In this document: one piece after another, positions 1 to 5,709 of the stretch | Layout of the letters: every line of letters starts with the position of its first letter | Position numbering within the stretch: position 1 is the stretch's first letter | Source of the DNA: Acidobacteria bacterium UBA6911 | GTDB taxonomy: Bacteria; Acidobacteriota; UBA6911 | DNA: 6,638 nucleotides | Reading direction: 5' to 3' | Assembly (NCBI GenBank): GCA_002451015.1 | Contig: DKBB01000187.1 | Location: 1-6,638, forward strand | Position numbers and translations under genes: made by a program | The notes under the pieces: model-generated | Seen by the model: only the letters and a program-made list of their open reading frames with translations | The model's database searches: none | Told to the model about the DNA's origin: nothing

Positions 1-1985
1 ATATGGAAGATTCGGCAAAACCGGACGCCCCGAAGATAATGCCCGAAGTGATACGTCAGCCCCGGGGAGCCAAAGAGCCGAATATCGTTGCGATCGATGA
101 ACGGGAAATCGGTGACGTCGAAGCGGGTTTCGCCGAAGCGGATACAATCATCGAATACGAGATCAAGCGGGCGATGAACTCCCCGGCCGGGGTCGAAGCC
201 ATGGCATGCGTGGCGCAATGGCAGGGGGAGTTTCTTGACCTCTGGGTGCACGATCAGGGAAATCCGCAAGGCACCTTGAGTTCCAACCCGGTTTTGATGG
301 GACAGTACGTGCCTTCCAGGGGAGGGCGTCCGTCGCTTGCATTTGCCCACTGGTCCAAAATCAAAGTGCGATATCCCTATCAGGGTTCGTGGTTCGGGGG
401 CATTTCCTGGCTGGCTTACTCCGCATTGTTTATTCGAATCGCCGCCGTTCTGGCCAGAAGAGCGAACGGGAGGCCGGTAAAGCTGCTGTATGACGAAAGC
501 AGCTTCTATTGCGGCGGCGACGAAGCCGGCACCTATACCTGCAAGGTAGGGACAAAGAAGGACGGTACGATAACCGCGTATCACTGGCATATGGCGGGAG
601 TGAGAAATCCTGCCGTCGATAAAACCTACGAGTGCACGGCAATCCCCAACATTCGCGGAACTCAAACGTGGGCGCTGATCAACCGGGGCCATCAGGCGTG
701 TTTCCGGCACGGCGCCGCCTCCTGTGTGCCCCACAACGTGATGTTCGATCAGGTTGCCGCCGCATGCAATCTGGATCCGACCGAAGTCGCGCTGAAAAAT
801 GACGGCTGTCGCGGCCACGACTGGGATTGGGTTACGAACTATCAAAAAGAGAATGGTTTCTCCAGACGGCAAAGCCTTAAAGAGGTCATTGAAAAAGGCA
901 AAAAGGCGATCGACTGGGATCGAAAATGGCATGATCCCGGCAAAAAGAAGCTGGCGAACGGGAAAATGCACGGCCTGGGTTTTACGTCGGTCAACCAGTG
1001 GCATTGGGGCGCCGGTACGATGTCCATATTCCCCTCCCAGGCAGGTTTGTTTCTCCGGGACGGGAAGGTCACGATTGTGGGTGCGCGCTGCGACATGGGA
1101 GTCGATGCCGAGAGTGCCTTTCGGCAATGCGTCGCGTCCACTCTGGGCTTGAAATACGAGGATACGGTGCTGCAGGAGCGGAGTTCGGACAATGGGGCTT
1201 TTTACCTCGCGCAACCGTCCGGATCGAGCGGCACCGTCAATGCCGCACATCAGTTGATAGTCGCCGCGAGAGAATTAAAACAACAAATCCTGCGCGCCGC
1301 TGCTTCGCAGCCGCAATCGGGATTTATGTTTGGCTCGAGTTCCCCCTTTGCAAACAGGAAGCCGGAGGACCTCGATATACGGGACAGCCATATTTACGAT
1401 AAAGCGAATCCCGATAAAATAATGCCGTTACGGGAAATCGGCGGCGGCTTCCTGGATGACAAATCTTTCATCTCCCACCCCAACACCCGCAACCAGATAA
1501 TGATGCCCGCGTTCGGAAGTCAGGACAATCAGCCGCTGGTTATGGCCAGGCAGGCCCACTTTATCGAAGTGGAAGTGGACACCGAGACCGGCCTGGTTGA
1601 AGTGACCGACATTGTCTGTGTGAATGACATCGGTCACATTTTCAATCCCCGCGGTGCCATGGGACAGCAGTACGGCGGGGCCGTCATGGGACTCGGCCGA
1701 AGTGCAACCGAAGAAAAAATCTACTGCCCGCAGACCGGAGTGGGGCTGAATTTCGATCACATCCATTACCACCTGGGAACAATGAACGATTACCCGGTTG
1801 TTGACTGTATTCTTCACGAAAGCCACCTGGGTTATGCTCCCTACGGCGCCTACGGAATCGGCGAGAATATCGGCGCCAGCCTCTCCGCGATCACTTCTTC
1901 GGCTGTCTACAATGCGACCGGTCAATGGGTTCTCGATTTTCCCATTACTCCGGATAAAGTTCTGAGAGCCTTGGGAAAGGCATAG
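1..1985 (+). CDS. Molybdopterin-binding large subunit, xanthine dehydrogenase/aldehyde oxidase family (5' partial)
   Basis: C-terminal ~660 residues of a molybdenum hydroxylase catalytic subunit; the gene enters from the left. The ATG at base 3 is in frame but is unlikely to be the true start: the reading begins just before the segment that follows the small N-terminal a/b-hammerhead domain, and stand-alone subunits usually exceed 700 residues. Numbering from that ATG: GDVEAGFAEAD (37-47) opens the Mo-binding part. WFGGIS (130-135) sits at the usual GGFGGK loop but lacks its lysine. CFRHGAAS (233-240) matches the FRGFG-type segment with its substrate-pocket arginine. QPSGSSG (404-410) is a cofactor loop. 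YGIGEN (617-622) carries the catalytic glutamate, E621. The usual GQG reads DMG (364-366). Such subunits hydroxylate aldehydes, purines, N-heterocycles or aromatic acyl-CoAs together with 2Fe-2S and often FAD subunits. Neither partner gene lies downstream, so they may lie upstream. Family call firm; substrate unknown. Confidence 0.93.
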   Translation, partial: MEDSAKPDAPKIMPEVIRQPRGAKEPNIVAIDEREIGDVEAGFAEADTIIEYEIKRAMNSPAGVEAMACVAQWQGEFLDLWVHDQGNPQGTLSSNPVLMGQYVPSRGGRPSLAFAHWSKIKVRYPYQGSWFGGISWLAYSALFIRIAAVLARRANGRPVKLLYDESSFYCGGDEAGTYTCKVGTKKDGTITAYHWHMAGVRNPAVDKTYECTAIPNIRGTQTWALINRGHQACFRHGAASCVPHNVMFDQVAAACNLDPTEVALKNDGCRGHDWDWVTNYQKENGFSRRQSLKEVIEKGKKAIDWDRKWHDPGKKKLANGKMHGLGFTSVNQWHWGAGTMSIFPSQAGLFLRDGKVTIVGARCDMGVDAESAFRQCVASTLGLKYEDTVLQERSSDNGAFYLAQPSGSSGTVNAAHQLIVAARELKQQILRAAASQPQSGFMFGSSSPFANRKPEDLDIRDSHIYDKANPDKIMPLREIGGGFLDDKSFISHPNTRNQIMMPAFGSQDNQPLVMARQAHFIEVEVDTETGLVEVTDIVCVNDIGHIFNPRGAMGQQYGGAVMGLGRSATEEKIYCPQTGVGLNFDHIHYHLGTMNDYPVVDCILHESHLGYAPYGAYGIGENIGASLSAITSSAVYNATGQWVLDFPITPDKVLRALGKA

Positions 1986-2079
1986 CGGCCTTCTTTCCGA
2001 AAACCGTCGATCCATCAAATCATTCAGCTCTGCGTCGTTTGGGGCAAACCCGGCAAGGCGGCAGGGTGGGAAAAGAAGT

Positions 2080-2111
2080 TATCTCCGGATGGGGAAAATG
2101 CACCGGAGATA
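2080..2111 (-). terminator. Candidate hairpin terminator of the AOR gene
   Basis: A perfect 9-bp inverted repeat, TATCTCCGG (2080-2088) and CCGGAGATA (2103-2111), encloses a 14-base loop in the gap between the two convergent genes, about 90 bases past the AOR stop. Read on the minus strand, the stem is followed by AACTTCTTTT, which is T-rich but interrupted. On the plus strand no T-run follows. It therefore fits an imperfect intrinsic terminator, or a 3'-end-stabilising hairpin, for the AOR transcript better than one for the molybdenum hydroxylase gene. A plain palindrome acting as a protein site is the alternative. Confidence 0.4.
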
Positions 2112-2202
2112 TCGAGATAATGTCTTCATCCTACACAGTTTTCTGAAATCGAAAGCACCGGGTCAGAGCGGGGAGCCGGACAGTTTTACCTCCCTGGTTC
2201 GC

Positions 2203-4257
2203 CTATGCCGATCCCAGTCTGTTGTTGGCATCAAGCAGATCGGCTACATGCTGCATTCCCAGATCTTCCAGGGTTTTTCGCCTTGGGAAACCCGAGTCGG
2301 GATCCCATCCTTCAACGTTGTAAAAGGCCGTCTTCCACCTTTCGAACCCCTTTTCGTCCAGGTACAATTCCCGAATACTTTTCCACTCCCATTTCGAGCC
2401 GTCATATATCGGGAAGCCCCCCGAAAATCCGCAGTATGAGGCTCCGGGCTTGTACATGTAACCTCCGAACTTTTCCTGGTTCCGGTGCCTGCCCTGCATG
2501 GTGAAGATGGCTCTTTTCATATTCCAGGCCCGCCGGCCTATTTCAATGCCGTCGGCGAACGTGTGATCTCTTCCGGTGACGGCTCTGAGAAAGCGGGTCT
2601 CGGCTTCGGGCGTGTACCCTCTGCCGTCGGGACTGGCCTGATTGAAAAGGTTGGAGAATCCCCAATCGCAGAACAGAACCGATTCCTTATAGTATGTGGC
2701 GTAGTGCTGGTGCCATGCCACAAACTGCGCCTTGTGGTCTGAATAGATGCCGGTTTTGTAGGCCTGCTCACCCTGCCAGCTGTAATCGAACCAGAAGGGA
2801 TCGTGGAAGGGTTCCGTCCTTTCCGCGATCAATTTTACGAACTCTTCACAGGTCAATCCCTCTTTGGGCCCCAGGGACATGTCGTGATTGTTGATATCCC
2901 TTGAGTCCATCATGTTGCCGTAAGCCCACTCGACGCCCGGCATCGACAGATGGTCCATATATCCCCAGGCGGTGAGACGCAGCCAGACATCAAAATCTTC
3001 CGGCAACCTTCCCAGTTTCTCTGCAAAACGGACGGTGCCTTCCGCCAGAAGGTCCCCGATGCCGATGCGCTTGGCGATGGCGAGCGCGTAAATTTCCGCA
3101 AACTCCACCTTTTCATAATCTTCCATCGGGAGCGGGGAGGTATCCACCTCTTTGCCGGGGCCGATGACTCCGAAGTCGTACATCTTTTTCAGATACCAGC
3201 CCATTCCGGTGTATGCGGGAAGTGCCGGCTGTATCGGGAATCCTTCCGGGCTGGGAAAACTCATGGGGCCCATGAAGCAGATTTCAAAAGCGTTCAGCCC
3301 CAGTTTCTGGGCATAATCGCTGGCTTTCCATTGATCCAGGGTCGGCGTGGGCTTGTGGGGCGGCGCAACGCTGTACCAGGTCGCCTCGGCACAGTTGTCA
3401 GAATCCTTTCCGTAAACCTGGTTTCTGTTGCGGCAACCCCGGATACAACCCAGGCAACTGGCGGTCACGGCTCCGGGCAGAAATGGGAAAGTGGGCCCCG
3501 GAGGCCAGTTCGTCTCCCACCACTCTTTGGCGCTTTTCACTCCAACCGGATCGGCCACTTTTATGCTGCCGGTGCCGACGACGGCAATGGCTTTCAGGTT
3601 TTTGGATCCGAAAACCCCTCCGAACCCTCCCTGCCCGGCGCCGGAGCCTCCCGCGTGAATCAGGGATGCTATCCGGGTTTTGTTCTCGCCTGCCGGGCCG
3701 ATGGCAACGATAGCGGGTCTTTGCGTGGTATAACTGTCTCCCAGCTTCTGCCATTCGGAACCGTAGCGGACGGGTGCTTTTTTCCATATTTCTTCCTGGG
3801 CTTCCCATACCGAAAGACCCCACAGGTCTCCGGCATCTTCGATAGTGACCCTGCTGTCTTCGATATTGATGTAAACGGGAAGGTCCGCTTTGCCGACAAC
3901 CACGACGCCATCCCAGCCGGCCATTTTAAGCATGGGGGCGAAACTGCCGCCAAAATTGCTGTGGCAGAACCAATTGACGGGCCAGCACTGCGGCGACAGA
4001 CCCGAAACGCTTGTCCTGCCGGCAAAGGAGATTCCGGTCCCGGCCAGCGGCCCGGTCATGAGGGAGACGGCGTTTCTCGGATCGAACGCATCCTGAAGAT
4101 CCCAATCGCCCGGTGCAACACAGAGATCCCAGAAAATGGCGGCAGCCGTACCGTGGCCCCCTCCATAGGGTTCATATTTGGCTGAATCCAACGAACGGAT
4201 CTGTTTGGTGGTCAGATTGACCAGAAGAATTTTACCTGCGAATCCCGGAGTCGCCAT
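2203..4257 (-). CDS. Aldehyde:ferredoxin oxidoreductase (AOR) family tungsten-pterin enzyme
   Basis: 684-residue protein (687 if begun at 4266), slightly longer than classical AOR. It should bind a bis-pterin tungsten, less often molybdenum, cofactor and one [4Fe-4S] cluster, and act in the cytoplasm; classical members oxidise aldehydes with ferredoxin. The N-terminal FAGKILLVNL and SKNLKAIAVVGTG (218-230) mark the first domain. CLGCIRGC gives CX2CX3C at C268, C271 and C275. C530 in ESVLFC is the likely fourth ligand. The C-terminal VEGWDPDSGFPRRKTLEDLG is typical. Departures: the pterin motif usually written DxxGLC reads ESVLFC (525-530), GLD reads GLN (320-322), and the GRGG loop reads GQGG (208-211). 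H458 in SRDINNH may match the active-site histidine of the archaeal enzyme. I chose ATG 4257 because AGGA lies 8 bases upstream, while AAGG abuts the ATG at 4266. The family includes benzoyl-CoA reductase BamB, but I see no reason to call this one BamB. Substrate unknown. Confidence 0.92.
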   Translation of the reverse strand: MATPGFAGKILLVNLTTKQIRSLDSAKYEPYGGGHGTAAAIFWDLCVAPGDWDLQDAFDPRNAVSLMTGPLAGTGISFAGRTSVSGLSPQCWPVNWFCHSNFGGSFAPMLKMAGWDGVVVVGKADLPVYINIEDSRVTIEDAGDLWGLSVWEAQEEIWKKAPVRYGSEWQKLGDSYTTQRPAIVAIGPAGENKTRIASLIHAGGSGAGQGGFGGVFGSKNLKAIAVVGTGSIKVADPVGVKSAKEWWETNWPPGPTFPFLPGAVTASCLGCIRGCRNRNQVYGKDSDNCAEATWYSVAPPHKPTPTLDQWKASDYAQKLGLNAFEICFMGPMSFPSPEGFPIQPALPAYTGMGWYLKKMYDFGVIGPGKEVDTSPLPMEDYEKVEFAEIYALAIAKRIGIGDLLAEGTVRFAEKLGRLPEDFDVWLRLTAWGYMDHLSMPGVEWAYGNMMDSRDINNHDMSLGPKEGLTCEEFVKLIAERTEPFHDPFWFDYSWQGEQAYKTGIYSDHKAQFVAWHQHYATYYKESVLFCDWGFSNLFNQASPDGRGYTPEAETRFLRAVTGRDHTFADGIEIGRRAWNMKRAIFTMQGRHRNQEKFGGYMYKPGASYCGFSGGFPIYDGSKWEWKSIRELYLDEKGFERWKTAFYNVEGWDPDSGFPRRKTLEDLGMQHVADLLDANNRLGSA

Positions 4258-4270
4258 TGCATCCATCCTT

Positions 4271-4348
4271 TCATTTCCGTTTGCGCCAACTGCAAAAAAG
4301 GCTCAGGCACAGCAGTGTAGGGATAACCGGAGCCGAAAGCCGCTTCAT
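4271..4348 (-). CDS. Candidate 25-residue hydrophobic small protein or leader peptide coupled to the AOR gene
   Basis: A short ORF with ATG at 4348-4346 and TGA at 4273-4271. GGAGG (4361-4357, minus strand) lies 8 bases before the ATG, as good a Shine-Dalgarno as any in the window. The peptide starts MKR, has a hydrophobic stretch at residues 4-21 (rich in Leu, with two Cys and two Pro) and ends RKRK, so it could form one short membrane helix. The stop lies 13 bases before the preferred AOR start (4 bases before the longer one), and the AOR ribosome site AAAGGA overlaps the stop triplet, which suggests translational coupling. It could be a small membrane protein, a regulatory leader or a chance ORF; I do not recognise a family. 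The ribosome site and its placement are seen; translation is inferred. Confidence 0.42.
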   Translation of the reverse strand: MKRLSAPVIPTLLCLSLFCSWRKRK

Positions 4349-4616
4349 TGGTTTATCCTCCCTGGCCCGTGTTTCCAACCGGATTTCTGCTGCAGCGACG
4401 GTGTAGGGCGTCAGCGGAAGCGGGACACATGGGCCGGAGAATCAGGAGCCGTTTTATACCGAAGCCGATGGGGAAAGTTTAACATTGCCAGCCTCTTTCC
4501 CGGCAAGCGTTTTTCCCGTTTATTGTCCCTGACCGGTTTGAAGAATGAATGGAACGGTTCGCCGGTGAAATAAATTGGGCATTCCTGAGCGGTGTTTTTA
4601 GGAGCGGTGATTGCAC
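4349..4616 (-). other. Non-coding stretch upstream of the small ORF and AOR gene
   Basis: With the small ORF, this forms the 350-base or so gap between the AOR gene and the next gene upstream. I found no further credible ORF on either strand. A minus-strand TATAAA (4458-4453) differs from the sigma-70 -10 consensus at one base and lies about 105 bases before the small ORF, but no good -35 box stands 16-18 bases upstream (TTAAAC is the best match). An 8-base direct repeat, GAGCGGTG, occurs on the plus strand at 4587-4594 and 4602-4609, just past the stop of the upstream gene. A promoter for the small ORF and AOR most likely lies here, but its position is not fixed. Confidence 0.35.
4356..4362 (-). 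promoter_or_regulatory. Strong ribosome binding site of the small ORF
   Basis: Minus-strand GGGAGGA, 8 bases upstream of the ATG at 4348. No other start codon lies within usable distance, so this site is the main reason to take the 25-codon ORF seriously. Confidence 0.55.
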
Positions 4617-5522
4617 TCACTTTGGAATCGGGTCGGACGATGGCCAAAAGCGCGCGGTCGCCACCGGCAGGCCGCGGAAGAAGGCGTTGATGGCATGAAT
4701 CTCACCGCCCCACACCTTGAAGGCCTCGAAAGTCACCAGTGCGTTGCCTTCGCCGTAGGAGGAACCGGTGTGCCCGAAATTCATCCACAAAAGCACGACG
4801 CCGTTTTCCTCATCCACGGCGGCAACGCTGGCAATGATACTCGGGTGCAGCATGATCCTTTGCGAGGTCATGCCGCAATCGGGGCCGCCGCAGCCTTTCC
4901 CGGCGGTAATCACCCCGTTTTCGACACGGTAAGTTTCAGACGCGAAAGGCGTTCCCCCGTCCGTGAAATTGCCGATGCGCAGCCCTTCGGTGTAGGTGAG
5001 GGCGGTCTCGATCATCGACTCGCGAGACTGTTTCCTGCCTGCCGGGACCGGATCATTCATGCCCCGGATCGGCGCACCAAGTTCCGTCGGCTGAAAACGG
5101 GATTCGGGTGTGACACGCTGCACCAGCGTCTCGATACCCGTGATCTTCCCGTCCTTGACATAAAGCAGCGCGGAATAGAGCACCTGGTTTTCGTCTTCAC
5201 GCAGCAGTATATGGGTGGCCGCGATCTGCTTTTCCGTATCCAGATAGTCCTGGCGGAATTCCCCTTTCGCCGTCACGGTTTGCCACAACCCTTCGCCGAG
5301 CTTCAGGGCTTTTGAGTCCTCGGTAAAGCGGACCTTGTCGGCCAAGGGCAGCTTTGAGGGGTCCTGCGCCACGAGGGCATCGACAAACTGCGTCATCATG
5401 CCGGCCAGGCATTCGCGGTCGCAATCTTCCGCGAAGGCCGGTGTCTGCCAAAAAACCGATAGGGCCAATGAAATCGTGACGGCAATGTTCAATGCTTTTT
5501 GAGCACAGCGTTGTTGAAACAT
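4617..5522 (-). CDS. Secreted DUF8021-like protein with two NTF2-like halves
   Basis: 301 residues from ATG 5522 (309 from ATG 5546). Residues 1-31 are a Sec signal peptide: MFQQRCAQK, a hydrophobic core, then TPAFA before the probable cleavage at A31/E32. The mature protein opens with CDREC (C34, C38), followed by FVDALVAQDPSKLPLADKVRFTE and LGEGLW, which I recognise from bacterial and fungal proteins grouped as DUF8021. Residues from about 166 to 290 repeat the plan: a helix (MIETALTYTEGLRIGN), a strand-rich middle, and FEAFKVWGGEIHAINAFF, which parallels YSALLYVKDGKITGIETLV of the first half. This suggests two SnoaL/NTF2-like units. A second cysteine pair (C211, C216) suggests disulfides in an oxidising compartment. 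The function of the family is not known to me, and no catalytic residues can be named. It is transcribed divergently from the OmpA-like gene. The 268-base gap to the small ORF argues against one tight operon with AOR. Confidence 0.8.
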   Translation of the reverse strand: MFQQRCAQKALNIAVTISLALSVFWQTPAFAEDCDRECLAGMMTQFVDALVAQDPSKLPLADKVRFTEDSKALKLGEGLWQTVTAKGEFRQDYLDTEKQIAATHILLREDENQVLYSALLYVKDGKITGIETLVQRVTPESRFQPTELGAPIRGMNDPVPAGRKQSRESMIETALTYTEGLRIGNFTDGGTPFASETYRVENGVITAGKGCGGPDCGMTSQRIMLHPSIIASVAAVDEENGVVLLWMNFGHTGSSYGEGNALVTFEAFKVWGGEIHAINAFFRGLPVATARFWPSSDPIPK

Positions 5523-5528
5523 CCATCT

Positions 5529-5534
5529 TCCTCC
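5529..5534 (-). promoter_or_regulatory. Ribosome binding site deciding the start of the DUF8021-like gene
   Basis: Minus-strand GGAGGA lies 6 bases before the ATG at 5522, the ideal distance. The longer start at 5546 has its own AGGAGG (5563-5558), but 11 bases away, which is long. The shorter form also gives a more normal signal peptide, without the MQFIGGRW extension. Both sites are strong, so dual initiation is possible. Confidence 0.55.
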
Positions 5535-5546
5535 AATGAATTGCAT

Positions 5547-5709
5547 GATACGAGACGCCTCCTAAAGATATCCCCGAAAGAGTATGCATAAATCGTGTAA
5601 AGGATTGCCGGGATTTTCATTTGTAAACCGAATTGCCGGATGAGCCGATGAATAATTCTAGAATGCTTTCTTTTTAATACTGCATTTTTGCATAAATTTG
5701 GAGAAACAA
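5547..5709. promoter_or_regulatory. Divergent intergenic control region
   Basis: This gap separates the minus-strand DUF8021-like gene from the plus-strand OmpA-like gene and must hold the promoter of each. Its right third is AT-rich. It contains a perfect 10-base palindrome, ATTCTAGAAT (5655-5664), whose TAGAAT half is one base from the sigma-70 -10 consensus on both strands. Two 8-base copies of ATTGCCGG lie at 5604-5611 and 5632-5639, and two copies of TGCATAAAT at 5585-5593 and 5689-5697. No -35 box stands at a proper distance from TAGAAT (TTGCCG at 5633 is 20 bases away), so I do not name a promoter. The ORF beginning at ATG 5585 on the plus strand has 19 codons and no good ribosome site. 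Confidence 0.45.
5700..5703 (+). promoter_or_regulatory. Ribosome binding site of the OmpA-like gene
   Basis: GGAG lies 6 bases before ATG 5710. The ATG at 5663 upstream meets a stop after four codons, so 5710 is the only sensible start. Confidence 0.6.

Noticed and set aside
1428..2018. A 196-codon minus-strand ORF opposite the molybdenum hydroxylase
   Set aside because: It lies over the conserved C-terminal part of that enzyme and its product shows no recognisable motif, so it is an antisense shadow.
2950..4185. A 411-codon plus-strand ORF opposite the AOR gene
   Set aside because: The minus-strand frame carries recognisable AOR motifs throughout. The plus-strand product has no recognisable domain, and long antisense frames are common opposite GC-rich genes.
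2203..4257. Calling the AOR-family gene benzoyl-CoA reductase subunit bamB
   Set aside because: The general fold and C-terminal region match the whole family, and none of the other bam genes is in the window.
4480..4519. TTGCC/GGCAA inverted repeat followed by a T-run on the plus strand
   Set aside because: The stem is only 5 bp with a 12-base loop, and no plus-strand gene ends nearby.
4411..4647. A 78-codon minus-strand ORF spanning the gap before the AOR gene
   Set aside because: It overlaps the end of the DUF8021-like gene in another frame, has a low-information basic product and no family resemblance.
4611..5315. A 234-codon plus-strand ORF opposite the DUF8021-like gene
   Set aside because: The minus-strand frame has a signal peptide, ribosome site and family motifs; this one has none.
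5585..5644. A 19-codon plus-strand ORF in the divergent gap
   Set aside because: It has no convincing ribosome site, is neither hydrophobic nor patterned, and lies in a region expected to be regulatory.
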